Counted from the first letter of the stretch, positions 37,138-47,885 are shown. The stretch is DNA of 64,000 nt from Psychrobacter sp. P11F6 (GCF_001435295.1 NZ_CM003594.1:558001-622000), one strand, 5' to 3'. Notes: generated from the letters alone by a model not told the origin. Translations and numbers: made by a program.

Positions 37138-38286
37138 TTAAAATAAGGCTTCCATCCGTAATAATGCTGACGGGTAATGGTCCTTATCCGCTGTTTTATC
37201 ATTGTAATAATTTAGCTCTGTTTGTACATAAAGCCACTCTCGCCAAACGGGTTGGCGGTAGCTTATAGCAGGGCCATAGCTGTTTAATGTTGATTTTTCA
37301 TGGTCAAAGTAACCGCCAGTAGAGACACCATAAGCCAGCTGTTTTTCATTGCCCAAATAGTGCACTTGTCTGAGATCATTGCTCCAGTCTGTGCTTTCTT
37401 CATTGTCTTGATTGCGATAACGGATGGCGGTGCGATTATTGATGAACCGCTCAGCATTTGTGCCATATTGCAGATTTAGCCCGCCTTTTGCATAGTGCTC
37501 ACTATCGAGTCCATAACGATAGTAACTATCACTAGTGACAGTCCATTTTTTGTTGTCATACCAGTCTTTATCGACGCTTACTTTTACGTATAAGTCATCG
37601 AGCGAGCGAACCCCGACATCGATATCTGTTTTGACCCCTAACTGCTGCTCAACCTCATGACTAAAACGTGACCAACGAAGGGCGATAGAACCATTGTCTT
37701 CTCGCGTTTTTCTCCTGTTGACGAGTCCGTCTTGGTTATTGGTACTTGCTTGGTAAGTATCGCCCGTCACATTCTGTTTTAAGAAAGTATCTTCATCTAA
37801 ATCCTCATCACCGATAATCAGGCTCAATCTTTTTTCTAACACTGGCAATCGTAAACGGCCGCGAATTCTAGGTTCAACGCTCACGTCACTGCCTGATTGT
37901 GGATTGTTGACCCAGCGGGTATCTAGTACAACTCGTAAACTGGCTTTGGCGGGTTTTTTGGGATCCGGTTCGCCGACCCAACCGTCCATTTTGTGTGCCC
38001 ATTCATGCAGCTGTTCTTGGACATCTTCACGGCGTTCGTCCGTCCAGTTTTGTGCTCCTTGTACTGATGGAGCAGACTGCTCGGTAGATTGAGGTAGATA
38101 GCCAAATTGATTGAGGTTTTCATCTCGATTAGCGTTAGCGTCATGAGATAACGAAGCTGTGTCAGATTTTAGCGGTTCGACTTTCGGCTCTGTGGTGGGC
38201 GTAGTATCCGCCCATGCTTGCGTGCATAAACTTAAGCTGGCAAGTGTGTAAAGGGTAATGGTGTTGAGATTTGCTGGTTTAATCAT
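37138..38286 (-). CDS. Putative outer-membrane beta-barrel protein
   Basis: The 382-residue precursor has a signal peptide (cleavage after AWA), a Thr/Ser/Asp-rich N-terminal stretch, and from about residue 115 many alternating amphipathic strands (for example SLRVVLDTRWVNN, DLYVKVSVDKDWY) ending in a C-terminal Phe (LLRMEALF), the usual insertion signal of outer-membrane barrels. I do not recognise a named porin family. ATG 38286 is chosen over an in-frame TTG at 38298. It diverges from the secreted-protein gene at 38379. Confidence 0.75.
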   Translation of the reverse strand: MIKPANLNTITLYTLASLSLCTQAWADTTPTTEPKVEPLKSDTASLSHDANANRDENLNQFGYLPQSTEQSAPSVQGAQNWTDERREDVQEQLHEWAHKMDGWVGEPDPKKPAKASLRVVLDTRWVNNPQSGSDVSVEPRIRGRLRLPVLEKRLSLIIGDEDLDEDTFLKQNVTGDTYQASTNNQDGLVNRRKTREDNGSIALRWSRFSHEVEQQLGVKTDIDVGVRSLDDLYVKVSVDKDWYDNKKWTVTSDSYYRYGLDSEHYAKGGLNLQYGTNAERFINNRTAIRYRNQDNEESTDWSNDLRQVHYLGNEKQLAYGVSTGGYFDHEKSTLNSYGPAISYRQPVWREWLYVQTELNYYNDKTADKDHYPSALLRMEALF

Positions 38287-38378
38287 GGAGAGCTTCAATT
38301 ACTTTGGGTAGCTAAAAAGGACAAACAAAAGTATTATGCCATAGGTCGTTAAGCACATACATATAGAGGCGCTATTAT

Positions 38379-39155
38379 ATGAAATTTTTAATCATTGTAA
38401 GCTTGTTTCTGATGGTCTTGTCTTCAGCACATGCTGAAATATCTATTGATGTCAGGCAAGCTGTTGAAAGAATTATGAGTGTTTATTACAGTTCAAGCTA
38501 TGATAAGTTGCGTGGTTGTACCTTATATGACGACGGCTCAGAAACCTATTGCCTTGCTCCTAAGCATTATGAATTTAAAAACATCGAGGGAGTAGATACT
38601 TTATATGTTTTGGTTTCTGGTGATACGGTGGAAGATGGTGCACGAGTGACACCAGGATTTGGCGGTTTATTCATACTTTATAAATTAGGCAATTCTTGGG
38701 TAGTATCTGCAAGCGAGCCTTACATAAGAAATGGTGGAGCAGGTCGAAGTCAGCTGATAGGTTTCGATTTAAGAGAAGTGGGTGCTGATAGGTACGGTTG
38801 GGTAGGTAAGTTTTGTGGCTCCGGTGCAGGTGGTCAAACCAATTGTTTTTGGAGTATGTACGCTGCTATGACAAGTGGTAAAGTCGAAGAAGTGGCAAGA
38901 TTGGATTTAGATTATTCGTATGAGCTTATGAGTAAATCGTCATATGGTGAAGCTGAAAGTGATGTTAGTATCAATACAGGTGGGGTTATGACTCAAGGCT
39001 TTTATCCCTTAAAAGTCACTGTCGATTACGAACACGGTCTTTATGATAACAACTACGAGCCAATACCCTCTAGTCTGGATAAAGGTACAGATAGCTTTAT
39101 TGTAGAGTTCAACGAGCAGACACAGACGTTTAACTTGCCAGATGATAAAAGTTAA
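38379..39155 (+). CDS. Secreted protein of unknown function
   Basis: A 258-residue precursor has a signal peptide (MKFLIIVSLFLMVLSSAHA). The mature part holds four Cys: C47 and C58, and two flanking a Gly-rich segment (KFCGSGAGGQTNCFW), so two disulfides are possible. No enzyme motif or family is recognised. Codon use looks less biased than in neighbouring core genes. The neighbouring WG-repeat pseudogene and lack of conserved neighbours suggest an accessory patch. Confidence 0.65.
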   Translation: MKFLIIVSLFLMVLSSAHAEISIDVRQAVERIMSVYYSSSYDKLRGCTLYDDGSETYCLAPKHYEFKNIEGVDTLYVLVSGDTVEDGARVTPGFGGLFILYKLGNSWVVSASEPYIRNGGAGRSQLIGFDLREVGADRYGWVGKFCGSGAGGQTNCFWSMYAAMTSGKVEEVARLDLDYSYELMSKSSYGEAESDVSINTGGVMTQGFYPLKVTVDYEHGLYDNNYEPIPSSLDKGTDSFIVEFNEQTQTFNLPDDKS

Positions 39156-39183
39156 GATGAAAAGTACTTATTATATTGAGTGT

Positions 39184-39986
39184 TTACTGTTTTAATATTT
39201 GCCGAACACGTATCATTTTAGGTGTTGTGTCGAGGTAATTGCTAACAGCTAAAAGATTGCCTTGTGAATCAAAATAGTAAAAATTATTGCCTTTCATAAA
39301 TTTAAAAGTATCTATGTAATCATTACCAGTGAAAATAGGCATATCATACTCCGTTGGTACGATTATTTTATTATCTTTATTTATCATGCCATAACCATTC
39401 TCTTTTACCACGACTGCCAAGCCATTATGAAACGAACCAGCATTCAGATAGTTTAAGGGTACAACAGTCTTTCCACTGCTATCAATATAACCCCACAGTT
39501 CATCCTTTCTTACAGGTGCTAGTCCTTCTGAGAAATACCTGATTTCGTCAAACTGATATGGAATAGTAAGTTCGCCAGTATCATTAATAACACCCCATTT
39601 ACCCTCGTATTCAACAGCCGCCTTACTTTCAGAAAAAGGTCTGACATCATCATATATTATCGGAATAATGACTTGGTTTTTTTTGTTGATGTATCCATGA
39701 TGTTCATTTTTTTAACGATGGCGAGTCCTTCAGAAAACTCAGCAGTAAAGTTATAACTGAATGGAACGATGATATTGGCTTATTTATCAATAAAACCATA
39801 TTTCCCATCTTTCTGAGCACTTGCTAAACCTTCATTGAAGTCACATAGCTCACCCCAACTTACTCCCTTCGACAACTTATATCCTGGCAATAATCCGCAT
39901 GCTATTGCGTAATTACTTAAAGACAAGCTAAAAGCTAGGATGAGTGTGGTCAATAATTGTTTGATAACAGAATCCTTAGTTATCAA
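39184..39986 (-). pseudogene. Broken secreted WG-repeat protein
   Basis: The gene starts at 39986 with a signal peptide (ending IACG), then WG/KWG repeats. The frame stops at a TAA at 39780 (after KYGFIDK), where a sense codon, probably CAA or similar, is expected. It resumes in the same frame (NIIVPFSYNF, FSEGLAIVKK) until a run of seven A at about 39706-39712, where one base appears lost; the next frame then continues without stops to 39184 with further repeats (GKWGVINDTGE, LWGYIDSSGK, GYGMINKDNK). One nonsense change plus one frameshift thus interrupt a roughly 267-residue protein. WG repeats are of unknown function in most bacteria. Confidence 0.85.
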
Positions 39987-40105
39987 CGTCAGCTCCTACG
40001 AATTAGATACTATCGATTGGGTATGATATGGGCAATCTAAAGAACAGCCCATATCCTATAAAATAAAAACGTTAGGTCTTGAGCTGTTTTATTATACAAA
40101 AACGC

Positions 40106-43096
40106 TTAATGCGCCTCATCCCAATTCTCGCCAGCACCCGTCTCAACCAATAACGGCACAGCAAAGTCCACATTCCAGCCTTTTTCAACGGCAGTGGTCG
40201 TCAAGACGTCTTGCATTGCATTAGTAATGAGTTGGCTAATCTCATCTACCTTGTCACTATCCACTTCAAACACCAATTCATCATGGACTTGTAGCAGCAT
40301 TTTGGCTTGCGCTTTTGGCAGTACTTTATCGACGGCAATCATAGCCAGCTTGATTAAATCTGCCGCTGAGCCTTGGAGTGGCGCATTAATCGCAGCACGT
40401 TCAGCGCCTTGCTTGACCATACGGTTGCTATGAGTGATATCAGGCGTGTAGAGCTTACGACCCAATATCGTCTCGACATAGCCTTGCTCGTGAGCACTGG
40501 CGCGAGTATTAATCATATAGTTTTTGACACCCGGATAGCGATCAAAGTACATATCGATATAATCTTGTGCCTCATTGCGGCTCATTTGCAATTGCTTGGC
40601 AAGTCCAAAGGCGCTCATACCGTATAGCAGACCAAAATTAATGGCTTTGGCATTACGGCGTTCAGTTGGCGTGATGTCTGCGACATCTTTGCCAAGTACT
40701 TCAGCAGCAGTCGCAGCGTGAATATCTAACCCTTCATTAAAGGCGTCAGTTAAGTTTTTATCGCCTGAGAAATGTGCCATGAGACGCAATTCAATTTGTG
40801 AATAATCCGCCGCTAAAATAACGCGACCTTCTGGGGCGATAAAGGCTTGACGAATCAAGCGCCCAGTCGCAGTACGAATCGGAATATTTTGTAAATTGGG
40901 ATCAGTCGAAGACAAACGCCCAGTACTGGTCAGTGCTTGATGATAGCTGGTATGGACGCGATCAGTTTCGCTATCTGCGACATTATCAAGCGCATCGGTA
41001 TAAGTGCTTTTGAGCTTAGATAGACCGCGATATTCTAAGGTGATATCGACCAATGGGTGATCGATTTTTGACAGTACGGCTTCACCAGTAGAGTATTGAC
41101 CTGATTTGGTCTTTTTGCCACCCGGAACGCCGAGTTTTTCAAATAGCATCTCACCAAGCTGCTTCGGTGAGCCGAGGTTAAACTCTTCTCCTGCCACTTC
41201 ATAAGCGCGTTTTTCTAGCGCGATAATTTCTTCATCGAAGCGTTTCGATAGCTCATTTAAAAATGGGCGCTTAATAAGAATGCCGCTTGCTTCCATTTGA
41301 CAAAGTATTTCGGCGGTTGGTATTTCTAGCTCGTGTAGTAATTTGGCATTATTGGCATCGTTCGCCAGCTCAACGCTGAACACCTCAAATAGCTGATAAG
41401 TAATGTCAGCATCTTCACAAGCATAGTCGCTAGCAATATCGATGGCGACTTGATCAAAGGTAACTTGCTTAGCGCCTTTACCAGCGACATCTTCATAGCT
41501 GATGGTTTGGGTTTGTAGATAATGGCGTGCCAAATCATCCATGCCATGACGAGTGATAGCGGCATTAATCACGTAGCTGGCAAGCATGGTATCCATTGCC
41601 CAGTTATTGGGCTGCTCGTGTAATGCACCTATGAGGTCGATATCATAATGACTGAGGATATGCGCATCGTATTTTAAATGCTGACCGATTTTACCGATAT
41701 TTGGGTTTTCTAAAATAGGTTTTAGACGTGTTAAAACGCTATCGCGGTCGAGCTGTTTAGCCGTCAGCTCGTCACCCTCTAGCGCATGTGTCAGTGGTAT
41801 GTAATAGGCTTCATGCGTTTGTACCGCAAAAGACAAACCGACGATTTGTGCTTGACGCCAATGGACGCTAGTGGTTTCGGTATCGATGACAAAATGTGGT
41901 GCAGACTCGAGTAAATGAACCAGACTCTCAAAAGCTGGTTCGTCGAGCACAGTATGCCACGCTCTATCATGCTGTTTACCGTTTTGGACATTTTCAATAT
42001 TGGATGATTGCAGAGATTTGGCAACTTGTGCTTGTGATTCAGCATCTGCTTGGCTACTTGCAACACTTTGTGCGCCGTTCCCATTAGCATTGGCTGGATG
42101 GTTTGGGTGGTCAAGAGAAGCAAGCTCATTTCTAAACTCAAGCTCGCTATATAACTCGCGCAATTCATCTATATGGGCACAAGGATCAGTATCGATTTTT
42201 AAATCGTTCCAATCTTGACCGATATCTAAGTCTGTCACGATAGTGGCCAGTTTTGCATTAAACGGGATATCATCGGCGTGCTCAATCAAACCTTTAGCGC
42301 CGCGTCCTTTAATAAAGCCAATATGCTTTAACATATTGTCGATATCACCGTACTCAACGAGCAAGTCTTTCGCCGTCTTTTTACCGATACCGGGCACGCC
42401 TTTAATACCGTCAGAAGCATCACCCATTAAGGTCAAAAAATCAATCATTTGGTTTGGATTAATACCGAATTTTTCGATGACCGCTTGGGTGTCCGTTACT
42501 TTACCCGTGAAGCTGTCTTCCAATATGACGCAGTCATTGACCAGTTGCATCATGTCTTTATCGCCGGTTGAGATAACCACATGATGACCTTGCTCGACCG
42601 CACGGTGCGCCAGTGTGCCGATAATGTCATCCGCTTCTGCACCTTCGATGCGTAACAGTGGAATGCCCAAAGCGGTTACCAAGCGATGGATATAAGGAAT
42701 TTGCTCCACCAGCTCTATGTCGATGGGTGGACGCGCCGCCTTATAATCAGCAGACATATGATGGCGAAAAGTGGGTGACTTGGTATCAAAACAGACCGCC
42801 ATGTGAGTAGGATGATATCGACGCATCAGTTTTAGTAGCGCATTGAGCGTGCCACGGATGGCATTCGTTATCAGCCCCTGCGAGTTTTGCATGGTTTTTG
42901 GCAAGGCGTGATACGTGCGAAACAGATAATAAGAGCCATCAACCAAAATAAAAGGTGGCTGATTTTTGTCCACGTGACTGGTGTCCATAGTCGCTACGTT
43001 GGGCATGGCATCAAAATTTGGTAAGGCTTTAGGGTCAAGCGCTTGATGCGAGTTGTGGTTATTGTCTGCGGAGGAGTCGGTCATATGGTCAGTCAT
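40106..43096 (-). CDS. polA: DNA polymerase I
   Basis: Pol I fills gaps and removes RNA primers. The 996-residue protein has an N-terminal 5'-nuclease domain (ILVDGSYYLFRTYHA at about 50-65; EGAEADDIIGT), a 3'-5' exonuclease domain whose DEDD start FVIDTETTS is intact (D405, E407), and a polymerase domain with DYSQIELRLMAHFSGD and QVHDELVFEV. The proofreading residues suggest a working exonuclease. It is longer than E. coli Pol I (928) because of a 45-residue N-terminal extension and a Gln/Asn/Ser-rich linker at about 335-375. ATG 43096 chosen; GTG 43105 is also in frame. Confidence 0.97.
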   Translation of the reverse strand: MTDHMTDSSADNNHNSHQALDPKALPNFDAMPNVATMDTSHVDKNQPPFILVDGSYYLFRTYHALPKTMQNSQGLITNAIRGTLNALLKLMRRYHPTHMAVCFDTKSPTFRHHMSADYKAARPPIDIELVEQIPYIHRLVTALGIPLLRIEGAEADDIIGTLAHRAVEQGHHVVISTGDKDMMQLVNDCVILEDSFTGKVTDTQAVIEKFGINPNQMIDFLTLMGDASDGIKGVPGIGKKTAKDLLVEYGDIDNMLKHIGFIKGRGAKGLIEHADDIPFNAKLATIVTDLDIGQDWNDLKIDTDPCAHIDELRELYSELEFRNELASLDHPNHPANANGNGAQSVASSQADAESQAQVAKSLQSSNIENVQNGKQHDRAWHTVLDEPAFESLVHLLESAPHFVIDTETTSVHWRQAQIVGLSFAVQTHEAYYIPLTHALEGDELTAKQLDRDSVLTRLKPILENPNIGKIGQHLKYDAHILSHYDIDLIGALHEQPNNWAMDTMLASYVINAAITRHGMDDLARHYLQTQTISYEDVAGKGAKQVTFDQVAIDIASDYACEDADITYQLFEVFSVELANDANNAKLLHELEIPTAEILCQMEASGILIKRPFLNELSKRFDEEIIALEKRAYEVAGEEFNLGSPKQLGEMLFEKLGVPGGKKTKSGQYSTGEAVLSKIDHPLVDITLEYRGLSKLKSTYTDALDNVADSETDRVHTSYHQALTSTGRLSSTDPNLQNIPIRTATGRLIRQAFIAPEGRVILAADYSQIELRLMAHFSGDKNLTDAFNEGLDIHAATAAEVLGKDVADITPTERRNAKAINFGLLYGMSAFGLAKQLQMSRNEAQDYIDMYFDRYPGVKNYMINTRASAHEQGYVETILGRKLYTPDITHSNRMVKQGAERAAINAPLQGSAADLIKLAMIAVDKVLPKAQAKMLLQVHDELVFEVDSDKVDEISQLITNAMQDVLTTTAVEKGWNVDFAVPLLVETGAGENWDEAH

Positions 43097-43225
43097 AAAG
43101 GTCACTTATTATTAGGTATCAGATAGAGTAAATATCAGATAAAACGATGCTTCCATTATAACGATAAAATCAGACCTTGCCGAACTTCTCGATAGTTATG
43201 ATATTTCTACTGCTGACAGACGCTC

Positions 43226-43257
43226 ATAAAAAAAGAACCCAGTATTCACTGAGCTCT
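43226..43257 (-). terminator. Terminator after ohr
   Basis: On the minus strand GAGCTCAGT pairs with ACTGGGTTC (two G-T pairs) with loop GAAT, followed by seven T. Confidence 0.8.
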
Positions 43258-43293
43258 CTTATAGATAAAGCCGACATTGTTATTGTTAAAAAT

Positions 43294-43707
43294 CTATCTC
43301 ACTTCTGAAGTCACTTCACTATCGATATTACCGTGAGTCGCTTTAGAATATGGGCAAACTTTATTGGCTTTTTCGACCAACTTTTGGAACTCATCCGCTG
43401 ATAGCTCTGTGTTTTCAGCAGTAACATGAATTTTCACGGCTAATTGAAAATCTAAGCCTTCACCTTTCATTAAATCTACGGATACTTCAGTGGTAGAGTC
43501 AAACTTTGCTTTTTCTGCCCCTTTGACCGCAGCAAGTGCGCCATCAAAGCAAGCGGCATAGCCCATCGCAAATAATTGCTCTGGATTATTACCGTCTTTA
43601 CTGGAACCCGGCGCGACCATATTAATCGTCAAATCACTGTCTTGCAGACTGGCATTACCTGTACGGCCGCCAGTAACTGTTGCTTTGGTGGAATATAGTG
43701 TTTTCAT
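43294..43707 (-). CDS. ohr: Organic hydroperoxide resistance protein Ohr
   Basis: Ohr is a thiol peroxidase of the OsmC superfamily that reduces organic hydroperoxides, usually with lipoyl protein as electron donor. The 137 residues carry both redox cysteines, C53 (YAACFDGAL) and C118 (VCPYSKAT), and the active-site residues R15 and E43 (NPEQLFAMGYAACF). AAGGA precedes the start. An OhrR repressor gene, its usual partner, is not adjacent; a MarR-type gene is not in the window. Confidence 0.95.
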   Translation of the reverse strand: MKTLYSTKATVTGGRTGNASLQDSDLTINMVAPGSSKDGNNPEQLFAMGYAACFDGALAAVKGAEKAKFDSTTEVSVDLMKGEGLDFQLAVKIHVTAENTELSADEFQKLVEKANKVCPYSKATHGNIDSEVTSEVR

Positions 43708-43986
43708 AACATATCCTTTGTTGTGAGTTTTTATGTTTTAGCAATAAATTTTGATAGGGGATTCAGCATAACAAACCAGTGCATGAGCAATATAGGTCAG
43801 TCGTAAGTATATACTGTGGATTTGTAAGTGAACTGTTAGTAGAATCTTTAGCTGCATTTAACTATCGCAAGAAAAGCTTAATCGCTATAAGTAACAGAAG
43901 TATTAATGTAATATAGGAATATAGCTGTAAAAAATAAAGTTATCAAAATAGATGATAAAAAATCTAACCAATAAAGGTCTTATTCG

Positions 43987-44910
43987 ATGAATAAATCAAT
44001 GGTGTTACCTATTGCACTTTCTTTGCTAACATTTACCCTTGCTGGCTGCGGTGGGGAGGATGATGGTATTTATGGTTCGGGTAGTAATAAGATTACGCTG
44101 ACCAGCTTTGACAATAGCTATGATAAGCAAGCGAAAGATAGTGCTATTGCACGCATCGATGAGACCTACCGTACTGGTGAGCGTGAAATAAAGATAAAAA
44201 ATATCGTTAATAATTATAGTAATCAAGGTTTGAATACTTTGGACAGAACGGTATTATCAGACAATTTTGAAGGGCGACTGGATAATAAAAATATTGAAGT
44301 TGATAACCGCACTGTCAAACGTCCTATCTATGAAAAAGACAGTAATAACAAGCTAGACTACGAAACCACTTATAAGACGCTTAATCTATCAGGCTTGCAG
44401 GCAAACAGTTATAGCGCTGGTACCAACATAAATAACAGTCGCGGTATTCTCACCGACTTAAATAATTATCCTAAGATTCCAGCTAATGCAGAGTTTCCAA
44501 TAGGCTCTGTTTGCTATATTCCAGTAGTCGAGAGCGAACGCTCGTTTTTAGCCTTTAACGACAAAAACAAGACGGGATATACATCGCTCGATAAGTGGAT
44601 TGATGCAGCTGAAGACCGCTTTAGCGATGATAGAGGCTACAGAACCTCTGAGTTTGGTGTAGGCATAGGCAATAAGCAAAAAGCGGCACAAGTGACGTTC
44701 TTTGAATACCGGAATCAGCCTGCTTATCAGTACAATGGGGTCGAATATAACGATAGCACGGATGATAAAAATGCTATTTATGAAGCAAACTATGTTGCCA
44801 AAGGTGTGATAAATCCGAATACCAACAGTATTCGCGGTGTGGTGGATTGTACGATAGTCAATGAAGTCGCAGGAGATTTCTTGGCCGCACAAATCAAACG
44901 CTACTATTAA
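43987..44910 (+). CDS. Lipoprotein of unknown function
   Basis: A 307-residue precursor has the lipobox LAGC (C21), followed by GGEDDG; Asp at +5 does not argue against outer-membrane sorting. The mature protein is rich in Asn, Asp and Tyr, has no recognised domain, and contains two further Cys (SVCYIP, VDCTIV) that could form a disulfide. No homologous family comes to mind. It lies between ohr and prfC as its own unit, with a terminator after it. Confidence 0.7.
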   Translation: MNKSMVLPIALSLLTFTLAGCGGEDDGIYGSGSNKITLTSFDNSYDKQAKDSAIARIDETYRTGEREIKIKNIVNNYSNQGLNTLDRTVLSDNFEGRLDNKNIEVDNRTVKRPIYEKDSNNKLDYETTYKTLNLSGLQANSYSAGTNINNSRGILTDLNNYPKIPANAEFPIGSVCYIPVVESERSFLAFNDKNKTGYTSLDKWIDAAEDRFSDDRGYRTSEFGVGIGNKQKAAQVTFFEYRNQPAYQYNGVEYNDSTDDKNAIYEANYVAKGVINPNTNSIRGVVDCTIVNEVAGDFLAAQIKRYY

Positions 44911-44942
44911 TCTTAAAAACGCATCATGTTAAAAAAATGACT

Positions 44943-44979
44943 AACACTCTCTATTTGACTATCTAGGGAGTGTTTTTTT
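44943..44979 (+). terminator. Terminator after the lipoprotein gene
   Basis: The stem AACACTCTCT / AGGGAGTGTT (one G-T pair) is followed by seven T. Confidence 0.85.
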
Positions 44980-45098
44980 ATGCGCTAATTCTGCACCTTG
45001 ACGCTAAATCCGCTACAATACGCTCATTATTTATTCTATTTAGTTAGATTACTGTCTAAAAGACAGCCTTTTTGAAGTTAAGGTTGAAGCCAAAAATT

Positions 45099-46694
45099 AT
45101 GAGCGTAGATCCAAAGAAATTAAACAAAGAAGTGGCTAAACGCCGTACTTTCGCCATTATCTCGCATCCCGATGCAGGTAAGACCACCATGACTGAAAAG
45201 TTACTGTTATGGGGTCAGGCAATTCAGGTAGTAGGTGAGGTCAAAGGCCGCAAAACAGATCGCCATGCGACATCAGATTGGATGAGTATGGAGCAAGAGC
45301 GTGGTATCTCGATCACCACTTCTGTCATGCAGTTTCCTTATCAAGACCATGTGGTCAATCTATTGGATACACCGGGTCACGCCGATTTTAGTGAAGACAC
45401 CTATCGCACCTTGACCGCTGTGGATAGCGCGCTGATGATGGTTGATGGGGCTAAAGGGGTCGAAGAGCGAACGATCAAGCTGATGGAAGTCTGCCGCATG
45501 CGCGACACGCCAATCATCTCATTTGTCAACAAGCTGGATCGTCAAATTCGTGAGCCACTTGAGCTGCTTAGCGAGATTGAGGCAGTGTTAAAAATTAAAT
45601 GTATTCCAGTGACTTGGCCTATCGGTATGGGACAAGATTTCGTTGGTGTCTACCATCTGACCGAAAATAAGACCTACCTTTATGAAAAAGGTAATGGCGG
45701 CAAGATGACAGTCTCTGAGACCCGCGCGGGCTATGATTATCCAGATATCCGTGAGCGTTTGGGTCAATTGATGTTTGATGCCTTCGAAGAGTCACTTGAG
45801 CTGGTACAAATGGCGTTAGAAGAATTTAGCGTTGAGGCGTTCTTAGCGGGTGAGATGACGCCAGTATTGTTCGGTACAGCATTGGGCAACTTTGGCGTAA
45901 ACATGGTACTTGATACCTTGATAAAATATGCACCGCCACCCAAGTCGCATCCGACCAATGAGCGTGAAGTAGCGGCAACAGAAACAGATTTTAGTGGTTT
46001 TGTCTTTAAAATTCAGGCCAACATGGACCCACGCCATCGTGATCGCATTGCATTTTTACGCGTGTGTTCAGGCAAGTATGAAAAAGGCATGAAGCTAAAG
46101 CATGTGCGTTTGGGTAAAGATGTACGTATTGCCGATGCACTGACCTTTTTGGCAGGGGATCGCGAAGCGTTAGAAGAAGCGTATCCGGGTGATATCATCG
46201 GTTTGCATAATCACGGCACCATCTCTATCGGTGACAGTTTTACCGAAGGCGAGGAGCTGAATTTTACGGGTATTCCGCATTTCGCGCCTGAATTGTTCCG
46301 CCGTGTCATTCTAAAAGATCCGCTCAAATCGAAAGCCTTGCAAAAAGGGCTACAGCAGCTAAGCGAAGAGGGCGCGACACAGGTCTTTATGCCGCAGATT
46401 AACAACGATTTAATCTTGGGTGCGGTTGGTGTACTACAGTTTGAAGTGGTCGCGCATCGTCTCAAAGAAGAGTATAAAGTACAGTGTATCTTTGAGCCGG
46501 TATCGATTGCCACCGTACGCTGGATTCATTGTGATGATGAAGTGGCATTGGCGAAATTCAAACGCAAAGCCCATGACCAGTTGTCGCTAGATGGCGGTGG
46601 TTATTTAACGTATCTAGCCCCATCACGGGTCAACTTGCAGCTGATGCAAGATCGCTATCCAGAAGTCACTTTTAGTAATACTCGTGAGCATTAA
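45099..46694 (+). CDS. prfC: Peptide chain release factor 3
   Basis: RF3 is a GTPase that removes RF1 and RF2 from the ribosome after peptide release. The 531 residues begin with the G1 motif [15 protein letters not shown], then the effector region [18 protein letters not shown]3 DTPGHADF, G4 NKLDR, and the RF3-specific C-terminal domain. The length equals E. coli RF3 (529). ATG 45099 is the start matching family N-termini; a TTG at 45072 would add nine residues. A monocistronic gene. Confidence 0.97.
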   Translation: MSVDPKKLNKEVAKRRTFAIISHPDAGKTTMTEKLLLWGQAIQVVGEVKGRKTDRHATSDWMSMEQERGISITTSVMQFPYQDHVVNLLDTPGHADFSEDTYRTLTAVDSALMMVDGAKGVEERTIKLMEVCRMRDTPIISFVNKLDRQIREPLELLSEIEAVLKIKCIPVTWPIGMGQDFVGVYHLTENKTYLYEKGNGGKMTVSETRAGYDYPDIRERLGQLMFDAFEESLELVQMALEEFSVEAFLAGEMTPVLFGTALGNFGVNMVLDTLIKYAPPPKSHPTNEREVAATETDFSGFVFKIQANMDPRHRDRIAFLRVCSGKYEKGMKLKHVRLGKDVRIADALTFLAGDREALEEAYPGDIIGLHNHGTISIGDSFTEGEELNFTGIPHFAPELFRRVILKDPLKSKALQKGLQQLSEEGATQVFMPQINNDLILGAVGVLQFEVVAHRLKEEYKVQCIFEPVSIATVRWIHCDDEVALAKFKRKAHDQLSLDGGGYLTYLAPSRVNLQLMQDRYPEVTFSNTREH

Positions 46695-46726
46695 AATCCA
46701 TCATTTCACGAGTTAGTTTATCTTTT

Positions 46727-46752
46727 AAGACACGCCAGCCGTGTCTTTTTTA
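46727..46752 (+). terminator. Terminator after prfC
   Basis: The stem AAGACACG / CGTGTCTT with loop CCAGC is followed by a T run. Confidence 0.85.
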
Positions 46753-46907
46753 TTAGCTTAGATTTAGGCATTAAACGAGAGAGGGTAGGTAGCTATTCGT
46801 TAGCAGGAGACAGCAAAATCCTAAAAACACAAACAGTGTTCCTACAATACATCGTAATTGTTACGGTAGAATATCAAGTAACATCTTATGTTTATAAAAG
46901 AGGATAT

Positions 46908-47762
46908 ATGAACGCTGCGAATCAAATTGATATCAATCAGCCAATAATGAATCCGCATTTATCGATGACAGCAAGTCGTAGTCGTCTGCTGAGACTGCTT
47001 GCCGGCAGTTTACTGCTAGGTAGCATCGCGATGCCTGCCAATGCAGGTAATCTCATCAGTAGCACGGATTATCTAGAATATGAGCTGCCTAAAAAAGTGC
47101 AAGCACAGTGTGTTGAGCGCGATAACTGTCCAGAGATTGACATCAAATATCTGAAGACCAATCACGGTTGGATCAATGATATCGCCAATGCGCGTATTAA
47201 TAATTTAGTTGTCAATAGTAAACCGACTGAATCTGCGCCTATCAAAACGAATGTCAATCAGACAATGGTGAAAGCCGCCATTGATGACTTTGCCAGCTCA
47301 CAGTTCATAGATATGCCAGAGGGCAGTTCATGGGCTTATAGTTTAATGGTAACGCCTGAGTATTTAGGTCATGTCAGTGATTTTGAACTGTTTGAAATCA
47401 ATACTTATGTCTTTACTGGTGGCGCTCATGGCATGCCTTATAGCGAATACTTAATATTTGACCTTGGCACCAAAAAACAAATCAAGCTTGAGGATATGCT
47501 TCAATCAGGCAAGGAATCACGTTTTAAAGCGCTTGCTTATGATGCTTATAAAACGTGGGTCAAAACGGTTGACGACGATGTCAGCAGTTATGAGAAAAAC
47601 TGGCCATTTACCTTAAGTGACAATGTGACACTGACGGACAAAGGCATCGATATCCGTTATCAGCATTATTCTATCGGCCCATATGCTTATGGCATGCCGG
47701 TACTTAGTATTCCGTACAGTAAGCTCGACGGCGTCATAAAGCCGCACTTTATACCTAAATAG
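46908..47762 (+). CDS. Exported DUF3298/RsiV-like protein
   Basis: The 284-residue protein has an unusually long N-region (about 30 residues) before a signal peptide core (LLRLLAGSLLLGSIAMPANA). The mature part resembles the DUF4163/DUF3298 family: ELFEINTYVFTGGAHGMPY, then FDLGTKKQIKLEDML and the C-terminal YSIGPYAYGMPVLSIPYSKL. Members include RsiV (anti-sigma factor that binds lysozyme) and periplasmic lipoproteins of unknown role. No sigma factor is adjacent, so an anti-sigma role is unsupported. ATG 46908 follows AAGAGGATAT. Confidence 0.85.
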   Translation: MNAANQIDINQPIMNPHLSMTASRSRLLRLLAGSLLLGSIAMPANAGNLISSTDYLEYELPKKVQAQCVERDNCPEIDIKYLKTNHGWINDIANARINNLVVNSKPTESAPIKTNVNQTMVKAAIDDFASSQFIDMPEGSSWAYSLMVTPEYLGHVSDFELFEINTYVFTGGAHGMPYSEYLIFDLGTKKQIKLEDMLQSGKESRFKALAYDAYKTWVKTVDDDVSSYEKNWPFTLSDNVTLTDKGIDIRYQHYSIGPYAYGMPVLSIPYSKLDGVIKPHFIPK

Positions 47763-47885
47763 TTCGGAGGGTCATTGCATAACTTATTACGGTTTATATT
47801 AAAAAAATCGTAAAATCTCTTAAAAAATTGGCAATGATTTATCTAAAACCATTTGAAATTTAATAAAAGAATAAGGAGTTACCGC

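Noticed and set aside
46836..46907. 24-codon N-terminal extension of the DUF3298 protein
   Set aside because: ATG 46908 has a good GAGG ribosome-binding site; the extension starts at a codon without one.
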